64,000 nt of DNA. Origin: CAYSCW01 sp964429795. GTDB taxonomy: Bacteria; Acidobacteriota; Aminicenantia; Aminicenantales; Aminicenantaceae. The stretch covers positions 12,759-76,758 of the forward strand of contig CAYSCW010000012.1 of NCBI GenBank assembly GCA_964429795.1. Direction: 5' to 3'. Position numbers and translations under genes: made by a program. Shown in pieces: positions 17,934 to 27,053 of the stretch; positions within the stretch are counted from its first letter, which is position 1; each line of letters starts with the position of its first letter. The notes beneath the pieces are model-generated. The model saw only the letters and a program-made list of their open reading frames with translations, made no database searches and was not told the origin of the DNA.

Positions 17934-18473
17934 ATGTCTTTTGATATTTCCATCGAGCCATTCCGAGGCGATCTGGAGGCACTCCAGAAGATGGCCATAT
18001 CCTCCTGGCAGGATGAATACGGGATTTCCTATTTTCCCAATCTTTACCGGCCTGCCTTTGTTCGGTTTCTCATGGATTGTGTGCCAGATAAGAGACATTT
18101 TATAGCTGCCTATAAAGGGGATGAAATCGTTTCCTTTTTTGCCAACCTGCCGCGGCACTTTCGTTTTCAGGGAAAAGTTTATAAAGCGGTTTTGAGTTGT
18201 CTCATCGTCACTCGTAAAGAAATGTTTCGCCACGGCCTGGCCCTTGGCGTTGTCAAGGAGGCCCTAGGGCTCAACAAAGAGTTCGACTATGATTTCGCTT
18301 TGCTCTATCTTGAAACCGGTCACCGATCCAATTTCATGATAAAAAAACTCGAGGAAGCAGGCCATCGGGTGGAATGGGTTAAGAGGATGCATGTTTTAGG
18401 ACGCGTTCTCGACCTGGCCCGTGTCTGGGATCGAGATGATCAGATATATATATATGAAAGACTTTGGAGTTGA
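17934..18473 (+). CDS. GNAT-like acetyltransferase
   Basis: A protein of 179 residues that I assign to the GNAT superfamily with moderate confidence. It begins with IEPFRGDLEALQKMAISSW, typical of a GNAT beta1-alpha1 unit, then FIAAYKGDEIVSFFANLPR, then the segment AVLSCLIVTRKEMFRHGLALGVVKEALG in the place of the acetyl-CoA-binding pyrophosphate loop. The canonical Q/RxxGxG/A signature is not clean. Larger relatives carry a second domain, so this one may be a short form ending at DQIYIYERLW. AGAGGAG precedes the ATG. It follows the deacylase gene and converges on the corrinoid protein gene with a 15-base gap. Confidence 0.6.
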   Translation: MSFDISIEPFRGDLEALQKMAISSWQDEYGISYFPNLYRPAFVRFLMDCVPDKRHFIAAYKGDEIVSFFANLPRHFRFQGKVYKAVLSCLIVTRKEMFRHGLALGVVKEALGLNKEFDYDFALLYLETGHRSNFMIKKLEEAGHRVEWVKRMHVLGRVLDLARVWDRDDQIYIYERLWS

Positions 18474-18488
18474 TAGCTTGTCCTCGGT

Positions 18489-19139
18489 TTATTCTTTACG
18501 ATTAACACCAGCCAGGCTTCGTGCTACATCCACGGCGGCGGCCGCATCAGGAGCATAAGCGTCGGCTCCGATCTTTTTTGCGTAGTCGGAGGTCATAGGA
18601 GCTCCTCCAACCATTATTTTCACGGAACCGCGCAGCTCAGCCCTCTCCAGCGCCTCGATGGTGACCTTCATCTGGACCATGGTTGTGGTCAACAGAGCGC
18701 TCATTCCTATAATCTTGGGTCGGTGTTGCCGGACAGCATCCACAAAAGCCTCTGGCGAGACATCTGCACCCAAATCGATGACCTCGAATCCAGCACCTTC
18801 CACCATCATTTTGACCAGGTTTTTTCCTATGTCATGGAGGTCGCCTTTGACTGTTCCGATGACATATTTCCCAATACTGGGATTGTCGCTCTCTGTGAGG
18901 AGAGGCCTCAGCACATCCATTCCCCCTTGCATGGCACGGGCCGCGATGAGAACTTCAGGCACGAATAATTCGCCGTCTTTAAAACCCTGGCCGACTCTGT
19001 CCATGCCGGCAATAAGGCCTTTGTTCAGGATATCTCCGGGCGTCATCCCCTCAGAGAGAGCCTGCTGGACGAGGTTAGTGACTTTCTCTTTGTCTCCTTC
19101 ATACAGTTTTTTGGCGATATGATCCGGAATATCACTCAT
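18489..19139 (-). CDS. Corrinoid protein of methyltransferase system (MtaC/MtbC-like)
   Basis: Cobalamin-binding methyl carrier of 216 residues. An N-terminal helical cap domain (to about residue 85) is followed by a Rossmann-type B12 domain with the lower-ligand motif GDLHDIG (His102), GADVSPE and VGGAPMT. Such proteins shuttle methyl groups from a substrate-specific methyltransferase to tetrahydrofolate or another acceptor. The start at 19139 is chosen because AAGGAGG ends 9 bases upstream; the ATG at 19148 abuts it. No MtaB/MttB-type methyltransferase or corrinoid activator is adjacent; the upstream partner in the operon is the thymidylate-synthase-like gene. Confidence 0.92.
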   Translation of the reverse strand: MSDIPDHIAKKLYEGDKEKVTNLVQQALSEGMTPGDILNKGLIAGMDRVGQGFKDGELFVPEVLIAARAMQGGMDVLRPLLTESDNPSIGKYVIGTVKGDLHDIGKNLVKMMVEGAGFEVIDLGADVSPEAFVDAVRQHRPKIIGMSALLTTTMVQMKVTIEALERAELRGSVKIMVGGAPMTSDYAKKIGADAYAPDAAAAVDVARSLAGVNRKE

Positions 19140-19178
19140 CTTATTCATCCTCCTTGGCTTTCATGATCCTGTTGATGT

Positions 19179-20243
19179 TTACGTGCCAAATCTCTCCTTG
19201 AGTTTTTTTCTTCTCTCCTTAAAGTAGGGTTCAGCATCCTTACGGGAGAAGGTTCGGCCGGCAAAATCTCGGTTAATCAGGTTTTGGAGGAATCGGATTT
19301 CAAAGTCTTTGAGCCGCTTGCCGTAGATATGAAAGGAATCGGATTCATCCACAAAGCGGCCGATCCGGATCTCTTCTCCTGTTCTTTTCCCCACCTCCTC
19401 GGCCACATACTCCATGACATGAATGAAAGCGAAGCAGTTCATGAAAGAAGCATCATAGGCATCGCGGCTACGGAAACGAATATTCATGTTCAAGAAGGAT
19501 TTTCCTTTCTCATCAGCAAGGATTCTGAACCACATGCTTTGCAGGCAGGCAGGGTCATAGATGTCTGTATCCATGTAGGGCTGCCAGGTTATGGCCTGTG
19601 CCTGGCGGGTGTAAGGTTGCTGGGAGAGTTTATCGATCAAGTACTGGATTTGATTGATCCGGACGAAGTTCTGTTTCTTTCCTTTGATCTCCTTCTCCAC
19701 TACTTGAACGTAATCGTGGTCGAGAAGAAAATGGGCGGTTTCATTCCTGTAAAATTTTTGTTTTTCTTCCTGGGAAAGCTGGCACAGATACCGATCATAT
19801 TCGCTTAGGGGAAGTTCATACCGGAAGAGACGTTCATGGTAGGTATACTGCCAGCGGGTGTCCTCCGGATCTAGGGAGTTGCGTACCCAATGGTCTTTTA
19901 TTCCGTCTCTCACTTCCTGGACATACTCTTCAAGGTCTTCGAATCCTCCGGGTATACCTCCCAGATGGATCATCGGCTCTGCTGTGGGATTTTCGATGGA
20001 CATCAGCGTGGTGCAATCTCTGCTGGGAGGGTCGATGAAGTTTCCTTGATCGTCTTTGGCGTCATACTGGGTGCGAATCTCGCAGCCGTACAGATAGAGG
20101 CCGATCATCGCGTTTTCCCAGGTTTCTGCGAGCGATTCTCCTGAGGTAGCCACCACAGGAATGTTGCCTCTGTAGGCAGGGGAGATAAGATGAATCTTGT
20201 TTGTTTTTTCTTTTAGTATTGCCTTCCATTTTTCTTTATCCAT
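19179..20243 (-). CDS. Thymidylate-synthase-like protein
   Basis: A 354-residue protein whose C-terminal half (residues about 200-320) follows the thymidylate synthase (ThyA) fold motif by motif. QAQAITWQP parallels the RR..S.WNP segment, DPACLQSMWF carries the catalytic-type cysteine (Cys233), NIRFRSRDAYDASFMNCFAF parallels QRS.D...G.PFN with its Asp and Asn, and DSFHIYG parallels D.H.Y. Family members methylate or hydroxymethylate pyrimidine nucleotides with methylene-tetrahydrofolate. The N-terminal 190 residues are longer than in standard ThyA. It lies 39 bases upstream of the corrinoid protein gene, so both are likely one operon, which is not usual for a DNA-precursor enzyme. A divergent or novel substrate is possible. 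Confidence 0.7.
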   Translation of the reverse strand: MDKEKWKAILKEKTNKIHLISPAYRGNIPVVATSGESLAETWENAMIGLYLYGCEIRTQYDAKDDQGNFIDPPSRDCTTLMSIENPTAEPMIHLGGIPGGFEDLEEYVQEVRDGIKDHWVRNSLDPEDTRWQYTYHERLFRYELPLSEYDRYLCQLSQEEKQKFYRNETAHFLLDHDYVQVVEKEIKGKKQNFVRINQIQYLIDKLSQQPYTRQAQAITWQPYMDTDIYDPACLQSMWFRILADEKGKSFLNMNIRFRSRDAYDASFMNCFAFIHVMEYVAEEVGKRTGEEIRIGRFVDESDSFHIYGKRLKDFEIRFLQNLINRDFAGRTFSRKDAEPYFKERRKKLKERFGT

Positions 20244-20372
20244 GGATTCCTCTTTCTCGATTGAAAGAATGTTTTGTGTAGGTTCTTTTGTACAGAGAAA
20301 CGATCAATTTCTTGTAGGCTCCTATTATAAGAAAAAAAAGGGGGACTGTCCTCCTTTTATTTTCATTTTTTG

Positions 20373-20606
20373 ATGAATTTGGATATTATATCTGTAATCA
20401 TGTCTTCGCATGAACCCTTCGCTCTCAATTCCAGCAGCGAACTCCCGGAAGAAGCCAAAGTCCTCAACATCGATATGCCTTTTCAAGGCGATATCGTCCT
20501 TTCATTTGAACGAGTGACAATCAGAGAGAACAGAGTTCCCAATCGCCTGGCTGTCCAACCCACGGAAGCTCCGGCTGTAAATTTAACTTTGGAGACAGTC
20601 CCATGA
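20373..20606 (+). CDS. Small ORF coupled to permease gene (uncertain)
   Basis: Possible protein of 77 residues (start ATG 20373, or 20400) whose stop overlaps the permease start in an ATGA arrangement, the usual sign of translational coupling. The sequence (VLNIDMPFQGDIVLSFERV, then APAVNLTLETVP) has no recognised family, signal peptide or membrane segment, and no clear ribosome binding site precedes it. It could be a real small regulatory partner, the tail of a decayed gene, or chance. Confidence 0.35.
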   Translation: MNLDIISVIMSSHEPFALNSSSELPEEAKVLNIDMPFQGDIVLSFERVTIRENRVPNRLAVQPTEAPAVNLTLETVP

Positions 20607-21961
20607 CTGGAGAAGGATCACGACGACCCATGCTCCGCAAAGTGCTCGGTCTCCCGGACGGCGTTGCCATCTTGATCGGTATCACCATCGGGGCAGGTAT
20701 CTACTCCACACCGCAAATCATCGCCGGCTATTTGAGTTCTTTCCGCATCATCATCGCCTTCTGGATTCTGGTGGGCATTTTTGTTTTTGTGAGCGGGCTG
20801 ATTTATGCAGAACTCGGGACACGTCTTCCTCATACCGGAGGGGAATATATCTATATCAGCCGCTGTTTTGGTCCCTTTGCAGGATTCATGTTCGGCTGGG
20901 CTCAGCTTTTCATCATAAGAACCAGTCCTGCCGCAGGACTGGCCATCATTACTGCCGATTATCTGGGTTATTTTATAAAGCTGAGTAATATTATCCACAC
21001 AATCGTCGCCCTGGCTGTAATTGCCTTATTCGGGATTGTCAATTATGCAGGCGTCAAGCAGGCAAGCTTCTACCAGAAAATTGCCAGCCCCTTGAAAGTA
21101 GCTGGCCTTTTTGCTCTGGTGGTTATCGGATTAATCCTGATGCAGAGCCATGAAAACCTGCTATCCACCGAGGCCCCGCCTGCCACCAATCTGGGGCCAA
21201 TCGCCAATGTGGTGGCCGCTCTGATGATGGTGTTTTTTGCTCATACAGGCTGGGATCGGGTTGGTTATGTGGCTGGAGAGATGAAGAATCCTAGGAAAGT
21301 GATCCCTTTGAGCTTGATCATTGGCATAGGGATCATCGTGGTTATTTATGTTTTAACCAACGTGATTTATCATCGCACTCTGGGGATGGAGGGCATGCGT
21401 GAGAGTGTCATCGTTGCTTCCGATGCAGCTACAAGGCTGATCGGTCCTATCGGCGCAGGCTTTATTGCCGTGCTGGTCATGGTATCAACCACCAGCAGCA
21501 TCAACGGAACCATGATGACAGCCTCCCGTGCCTATTATGCCATGGCCAGGGACGGATTGTTTTTCAAATGGTTCGATTTTGTGCATCCCAAGTTTCGCAC
21601 GCCCACCCATGCCATCCTGGCCCATTGTCTCTGGGCTGCGGTCATACTGTTGGTGAGAAGAAGGTTCGAAACCATCGCAGCCGGTATGGTCTTTGCCATT
21701 CTCATCTTCTTAACCATGAATACACTTGCCCTGTTCAAGCTGCGAAGAAAAGACGAAGGAGGTAAAGATGTCTTTCGCGTTCCCCTTTATCCCATTCTTC
21801 CAGGAATCTTTTTTGCTGGTATTCTGGCATTGCTCGTTTTCCGGGCCATCTTCGAATGGGAGAGATCGCTGGTGGATGTCGCCTTTATCGCCACAGGCCT
21901 TCCCTTTTCTTTCATCTGGTGCCGCCGGGCTAAAGACATTGAAAGAACATCATCGCCTTAA
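20603..21961 (+). CDS. APC-superfamily amino acid permease
   Basis: Inner-membrane transporter of 452 residues with about 12 hydrophobic segments. The first helix has the substrate-binding unwound motif IGITIGAGIYSTP (GxG[IV] type), and helix 3 has PHTGGEYIYISRCFGPFAGF, both typical of the amino acid-polyamine-organocation superfamily; the LAT/YfnA-like pattern with HTGWDRVGYVAGEMKNPRKVIP is also present. It probably takes up or exchanges amino acids. Specificity is not readable. The start overlaps the end of the preceding small frame by four bases. It fits the peptide- and amino acid-based metabolism suggested by the peptidases nearby. Confidence 0.88.
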   Translation: MTGEGSRRPMLRKVLGLPDGVAILIGITIGAGIYSTPQIIAGYLSSFRIIIAFWILVGIFVFVSGLIYAELGTRLPHTGGEYIYISRCFGPFAGFMFGWAQLFIIRTSPAAGLAIITADYLGYFIKLSNIIHTIVALAVIALFGIVNYAGVKQASFYQKIASPLKVAGLFALVVIGLILMQSHENLLSTEAPPATNLGPIANVVAALMMVFFAHTGWDRVGYVAGEMKNPRKVIPLSLIIGIGIIVVIYVLTNVIYHRTLGMEGMRESVIVASDAATRLIGPIGAGFIAVLVMVSTTSSINGTMMTASRAYYAMARDGLFFKWFDFVHPKFRTPTHAILAHCLWAAVILLVRRRFETIAAGMVFAILIFLTMNTLALFKLRRKDEGGKDVFRVPLYPILPGIFFAGILALLVFRAIFEWERSLVDVAFIATGLPFSFIWCRRAKDIERTSSP

Positions 21962-22152
21962 AATTTTATAAAGGTTCAATCTATGAACAGGTTTCGGGGA
22001 GAATCGCTCTTCTTTTTCGGAATGAATCAGTGCCATCAGGTTTTTGACGAAGAAGATCAGGACAGGAGAGGCTGTATAATTCAGAATTTTTGTTTGACTT
22101 GTTCTTATCAATCTTTTAGCTTATAGAAAGACAATCCGAAAGGAGGGTATTC

Positions 22153-22416
22153 ATGAGATCCCAAGAAATACCGGAGCATAATGTTCACAAACAGCTGCGT
22201 ATAGTTTGGCTTTTTGTTAAATACGCAGAGGTCAAGGAGGCAAGGGTTAAAGAAGAGGATTTACCACCTATGGAGACGAAAAATAGGGGAAATCCTGGCC
22301 CTATGATCACCAAGGATGAGGCAATTAAAGCCTTAGATTCTCTTTATCAGACATTCATGGAGCCTTTTGCGGGTCCATGTGAAGGAGCGAAGCTCAGGAC
22401 TGAGAGAATCGGTTAA
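22153..22416 (+). CDS. Small protein before radical SAM enzyme, candidate peptide substrate
   Basis: An 87-residue protein with a strong ribosome binding site (AAAGGAGGG, 6-8 bases from the ATG), so it is probably made. It has a polar N-terminal half (MRSQEIPEHNVHKQLRIVWL), a proline/glycine-rich middle (NRGNPGPM), a helical stretch (TKDEAIKALDSLYQTFM) and a short C-terminus, FAGPCEGAKLRTERIG, with its only cysteine. I know no family for it. It ends 53 bases before a radical SAM/SPASM enzyme, the common arrangement of a ribosomally made peptide and its maturase. That function is inferred from position only. Confidence 0.55.
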   Translation: MRSQEIPEHNVHKQLRIVWLFVKYAEVKEARVKEEDLPPMETKNRGNPGPMITKDEAIKALDSLYQTFMEPFAGPCEGAKLRTERIG

Positions 22417-22469
22417 TAAACATATCTCATAATTATTAATCTTTTTTTCTGTTTCACTGTGATCAAGGG

Positions 22470-23543
22470 ATGAAGTTCACCAGTTTCACCTTCATGGTAA
22501 CGGAGGACTGTAATTTCAACTGCTCTTATTGCTATCAGGATAAGAAGAAAAGACATATCGATATCTCAATCCTAAAAAGAGCCATCGACTTTTTCTTTCC
22601 TTTTTTCACGGATGGATGTTCTGTCAATTTTTATGGAGGAGAACCACTTCTTGCTTTTGAGCTTATCCAACAAGCTGTCGCCTATATTCAGCAAAAAAGC
22701 AGGGGTTTGGATAAAGGAATAAAATTCTCCATGACTTCAAATGGAAGCCTCATTGATGACCATGTCCTTCAGTTCCTCCAAAAGAACAGATTTTCTCTTC
22801 TGTTGAGTTTTGATGGTCTTGCTCAAGAGGTCTCCAGGAAAAAAGGAAGTTTTGGACAGATTGTTTCGGTCATAGAAATGATATTGAATAAGCGGGGAAT
22901 TGATTTTGAGATCAACAGTGTCTTCACGCCAAAAACCATCGGATACCTCTCCAGATCGATTCAATTTGTTGTGGAATTGGGTGTACCAAACATTGGGATT
23001 TCGCTTTCAAAAATTACAGCTTGGGATACTGGCTCTCTTGATCTCTTGAGATCAGAATTGAAGTCAACAAGGGATTTCCTTCTTTCTTTCTATGAATCCG
23101 CGGGCAATATTCCTCTTGCCAATTTCAGGGGTAACAGCCAGAAAGGCATTTTCGTCTGCACTGCCGGACTAGATCGGATGGCTTTGACCCCAGGGGGCAA
23201 GCTCTGGGGTTGCCATCTCTTTTTTGATTGCTTCAAGGGAAGAAAAGGAAAAGAAGAATATGCTCATTTCTGTTTTGGCGATCTTGAGTCATTTATTAAG
23301 AATCACGAGAGTATCTATCCAGAGATACTCTCCCATTATTCCCAGCTCAGAATGGACTTTTTCTATACACCGAGCACCTTTTGTATCCTCTGTGATGAAA
23401 TAATGGAATGTCATGAGTGTCCCATGGTCAATAAGCTTTCCGGCTCAAAAATCTGGAGCATCCCCAGCTGGACATGCGAGATAAATAAAATTTTTCGGAG
23501 AGAAAAGAAGCTTTTTTTGAATAGAATGAGAGGCTCAGAATAA
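22470..23543 (+). CDS. Radical SAM/SPASM-type peptide-modifying enzyme
   Basis: Radical SAM protein of 357 residues. The cluster motif is CNFNCSYCY (CxxxCxxC), followed by VNFYGGEPLL (the glycine-rich GGEP motif binding S-adenosylmethionine), MTSNGSL and LLLSFDG. A C-terminal set of cysteines (CTAGLDRMALTPGGKLWGCH, then CILCDEIMECHECP) has the layout of a SPASM or twitch domain for auxiliary iron-sulphur clusters. Related enzymes form thioether or C-C crosslinks in small peptides or activate metalloenzymes. The small gene just upstream is the natural candidate substrate. No transporter or protease of a RiPP cluster is adjacent. Confidence 0.85.
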   Translation: MKFTSFTFMVTEDCNFNCSYCYQDKKKRHIDISILKRAIDFFFPFFTDGCSVNFYGGEPLLAFELIQQAVAYIQQKSRGLDKGIKFSMTSNGSLIDDHVLQFLQKNRFSLLLSFDGLAQEVSRKKGSFGQIVSVIEMILNKRGIDFEINSVFTPKTIGYLSRSIQFVVELGVPNIGISLSKITAWDTGSLDLLRSELKSTRDFLLSFYESAGNIPLANFRGNSQKGIFVCTAGLDRMALTPGGKLWGCHLFFDCFKGRKGKEEYAHFCFGDLESFIKNHESIYPEILSHYSQLRMDFFYTPSTFCILCDEIMECHECPMVNKLSGSKIWSIPSWTCEINKIFRREKKLFLNRMRGSE

Positions 23544-23566
23544 GATAAAATATTTAATCTATGGTA

Positions 23567-26500
23567 TTACTTTCTGGCTCTTTTTTCTAAGAGATCAGAC
23601 TGTTTCCTGGCATCCGTCAATTCCGGAAGAGTGGAATCAGCACCATCCCAGATTTCTAGGAATTTTTTATAGCTTTCGACGGCCTTTCCGGTCCATCCTT
23701 TATTCTGGTAGATCTTGCCCAGCCAATAGAAGCTTTTGGCGTAGAGGTCTCCCCATTTCAGACGTCCGGTTGTCAGTGAAGTGATTTTTTCAAATTGTTC
23801 TCTAGCTCTGTCCCAATCTTTGCTATGACAATACAATAAGGAAAGATGATAATGATAAAAGGCATGATCGTCCTCTATATATTTCTGATTTGGTAATAAT
23901 TCTAAAGCTTTCTCGAAAGCATCAATTGCTTCTGACGGCATTTTTTCTTTTACAGCTATCATCCCGGTCAGATGATAATAATTGCGCAATAGTACGGGTT
24001 TCTGCATTGTTTCGATTAGTCGCTTTAAATGTTCTGAAGTATTTTTTGCTTCACTGATTTTACCCAGATGGAGATAAGCGATTCCTTTAAGGTGTAAAGC
24101 GAAAATTTTATTATCTAAATAGTTAATTTCTGCAGCAGCTTCTATAGCTTGATCGGCTGAGTCTAAAGCCTGAGTGAACTGTTTTGTTTGGATATTCAGA
24201 TAGGTCTGATAGAGGAGAAAATCTAGCGGTAAAGGCTTGAGATTATGTTCTGTTGAATTGTTTATCCCTTGCATGATCTCATCTTTGCATTTTTCATATT
24301 GACCTCGAGTCAGATAAAGACAAGCTAACCAAAAGTGGCCTGAGTTTTGTGAATTGGGATCATCCTTTTCCAGAAGCTTTCGGTAGGTGAGTTCGGATTC
24401 CTGGAAGTCTCCTTGAATATGATAGATATGTCCCATCAATTTCAGCAGCCTGTCCTCTCCTTTTTCTTGGGAGAGCGCATCTTCAACTTCCATCAGGGCC
24501 AGATCATATTTTCCCTCGCAGAGATAGATAATGCTTATATAATTGTGAAACATAGCTGGAGAGAGATAATTGTTGTGGGATTGTAAGATTTCCTTCAACT
24601 CGTCATACAAACCTTTGGCCATGTAGATTAGCCGATAATTCTCCAGAGCAATCGAGGGATTGTCATAGAAGATTTTTTTGAAATGTTCTAAGGCCAAATC
24701 CCATTCTTCCAAGTTTCTGTAGATGGCTCCAAGATAAGTGTGGCCGTATTCGTCGTTGGGATAGTACTGGAGCAGTTTCTTGTAGGTTTCTATTGCTTTC
24801 TCATAGGAAGATTCTAGTATGGTATAGGCCCACGCCTGGATAAGAAGGCGCTCACGGAATGAAATACGGTCCACCAGGGATAGAGCATCCTGGCTGTATT
24901 TATCAGCAAGATCGATTTTTCCTAAGTAATGATAATTTTCAGAGATTCGTCTGTAGGCGAGCGCGAATCCAGGATCGATTCTTATGGCTTCATTGAAGGC
25001 CTCGTTACTTTCTTGGTATTTTCCTTCCTGGTAATACTGTTCGCCTATAATGTAATATCTGTTTGCTTCTGGAGAACTGGTATAGATTTTTCCAATTTCT
25101 CTATCCATGTCTGCAGCTATTTCTCGGCGAGTCAGGTCCAATTTCGATTTGACCCATGGGGTAAGCTCATCCACCATAGAAAAAAAACTTTCTTCTCCTT
25201 TCCCCCTAACTCCTCTCGAGGCGACGAGCTCTCCCGAGTTGATATCACGAAGCATGATGTCTATCCGGAAAAAGTCCTTTGCTTTGGCATAGTTGCCATA
25301 CAATATATGATGGACCCTTCCCAGTGAAGCGATTCTCTTAAAGTCTTCCGCAGAGTAACGCCTGGCTTCAAGAAGATTTAATTCATTGAGAATATCGTAG
25401 AGTCGTTCTCCTGGTAGCACTTTGATATACATCGATTGTGAAAGATCTTGGATGATCATATCTGAAAGAGCTTTTCGCCAGTGATTCAAGGCTCTTTCTC
25501 CGGTGTTGTTTTCAAAATACATGACCGCTAGGGATATTCTGTCTTCTGGAGATGAAGCGGAGGGTGCTGGTTTCTTCTTCCCGATCAGAAAATAAATCCC
25601 AAAGGCAACCAACAGAATCAAAGGAATGATAGAGGCATACTTCAATAACTTTTTTGCCCTGGGCAGGGCGGGCATGGCTCTGGATTCCTCTTTATATTCC
25701 TCCAAATCTTTGAGAAACTCCTCCACACTCTGGTATCTCTTGTCCCTGTCTTTCTCCAAGCAGCGGAGAGTGATTCTTTCCAGAAAAGGCGGAATCAGAG
25801 GGTTGATTTTGGATGGCGAGGGAGGCTTCGTATAAAGATGTTTCTCTATGTATTCGGAGGAGGTTTCAGCCTCGAAAGGCCGCTTTCCTGTCAGCATCTC
25901 GAAGATGATGATGCCAAGAGAATAGATGTCAGCTCTTTGGTCGACTTTTTCTCTTTTTGCCTGCTCCGGGGAGATGTAAGGAGGAGTCCCGATGATTCCC
26001 TTCGGCGGTCCTTCTTCTCGTGCGGCTACGGATTTGGCCACTCCGAAGTCCATGACAAAAACATTGCCATCATTGTCGATCATGATATTTCCGGGTTTTA
26101 GATCGAGATGAACGATGCCCTTTTGATGGGCTGCCCTGAGTGCGAAGCATACCTGTTTGGTGATGTTGATGCTGGTCTCCATAGTCAGGGTGCCGGAAGT
26201 CTGAATAAACTCTTTGAGGTTTTGACCCTTGATATAGTCCATGGATATGAATTTGATATCCTCGATTTCTCCTAGATCATGAATCCGGATCACATTCTCT
26301 TGGGAGATGGATCGGGCAAGAAGCGTCTCTTTCTTGAATAGCTGGATAAAGCGAGGATGGGAAGAGTATTCGGGCCGGATCATTTTTAAGGCCACTGTTA
26401 TGCCTAATTCTTTATCTTCAGCCTTATAAATCCGACCCATGCCGCCGCGGCCGACCTCTTCGATGATGCGATAGCGGAGGCCAAAACTCTCGCCAGGGGA

Positions 26501-26662
26501 AAATTGAAGCTTATCATCGATGAGCTCTTCCATGGGAGGGGTATAGGTTAAGGTCTTCTGTTTTTCCTCCAAGGGAAATCCGCATCTGTGGCAGTAGCGG
26601 CTCTCTATAGTGACTGGATAATAACATTGAGGACATCTGGCTTTATTATCCTGATTCCCCAT
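23567..26662 (-). CDS. Membrane Ser/Thr protein kinase with zinc ribbon, TolB-like and TPR domains
   Basis: PknB-type kinase of 1031 residues. Order: zinc ribbon with two CxxC pairs (CPQC, CHRC) at residues 10-27; kinase domain about 60-335 with the loop GRGGMG, VALKM lysine, catalytic HLDLKPGN, DFGVAKS and ISPEQ; membrane helix about 345-362 (ASIIPLILLVAFGIYFLI); TolB-like segment about 380-500 (AVMYFENNTGERALNHW); then many TPR repeats to the end. The usual HRD is HLD, a non-RD variant. The kinase is cytoplasmic and the TPR part extracytoplasmic. The ATG at 26662 is preferred over an upstream TTG. A consensus sigma-54 promoter lies about 390 bases upstream. Confidence 0.9.
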   Translation of the reverse strand: MGNQDNKARCPQCYYPVTIESRYCHRCGFPLEEKQKTLTYTPPMEELIDDKLQFSPGESFGLRYRIIEEVGRGGMGRIYKAEDKELGITVALKMIRPEYSSHPRFIQLFKKETLLARSISQENVIRIHDLGEIEDIKFISMDYIKGQNLKEFIQTSGTLTMETSINITKQVCFALRAAHQKGIVHLDLKPGNIMIDNDGNVFVMDFGVAKSVAAREEGPPKGIIGTPPYISPEQAKREKVDQRADIYSLGIIIFEMLTGKRPFEAETSSEYIEKHLYTKPPSPSKINPLIPPFLERITLRCLEKDRDKRYQSVEEFLKDLEEYKEESRAMPALPRAKKLLKYASIIPLILLVAFGIYFLIGKKKPAPSASSPEDRISLAVMYFENNTGERALNHWRKALSDMIIQDLSQSMYIKVLPGERLYDILNELNLLEARRYSAEDFKRIASLGRVHHILYGNYAKAKDFFRIDIMLRDINSGELVASRGVRGKGEESFFSMVDELTPWVKSKLDLTRREIAADMDREIGKIYTSSPEANRYYIIGEQYYQEGKYQESNEAFNEAIRIDPGFALAYRRISENYHYLGKIDLADKYSQDALSLVDRISFRERLLIQAWAYTILESSYEKAIETYKKLLQYYPNDEYGHTYLGAIYRNLEEWDLALEHFKKIFYDNPSIALENYRLIYMAKGLYDELKEILQSHNNYLSPAMFHNYISIIYLCEGKYDLALMEVEDALSQEKGEDRLLKLMGHIYHIQGDFQESELTYRKLLEKDDPNSQNSGHFWLACLYLTRGQYEKCKDEIMQGINNSTEHNLKPLPLDFLLYQTYLNIQTKQFTQALDSADQAIEAAAEINYLDNKIFALHLKGIAYLHLGKISEAKNTSEHLKRLIETMQKPVLLRNYYHLTGMIAVKEKMPSEAIDAFEKALELLPNQKYIEDDHAFYHYHLSLLYCHSKDWDRAREQFEKITSLTTGRLKWGDLYAKSFYWLGKIYQNKGWTGKAVESYKKFLEIWDGADSTLPELTDARKQSDLLEKRARK

Positions 26663-27053
26663 TGTTGGTATAAATATATAGATAAAGCGGAGATAAGTCA
26701 ATTTTACGGCTACTCGGAAAAGAAAGATAAACCTCTGTGCAATTCCCTAGCTTAAACTGGGATTCTGAGGCTTTTTTGATTTTCCTTTTTCACAACCTAT
26801 ATTGTATGGAAGTGGAAAATTTTGTATAATAAAATTAAATATATTCTTAGAGAACCGAAGAAGAAATATTCTTGTAAGGGTAGGGGAAGAGACAAGAAGA
26901 TGGATAAAGAGTCCATTAATTGAAACACAATAAAGTGACCCATACCGGAGCTTGATCATCAATAAAGTGGCTGGCTGTTGGGGATCTTGCCGAGGAATGA
27001 AAAAGGAGGGATGGGCCCCGCCCAGCCAGCAAAGCAGGGACGCAAATTTAATA

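Noticed and set aside
20341..20606. GGGACTGTCC at 20343 and GGACAGTCCC-like bases near 20594 as an inverted repeat element
   Set aside because: Only about ten bases match and there is no further similarity between the flanks; too weak for a mobile element.
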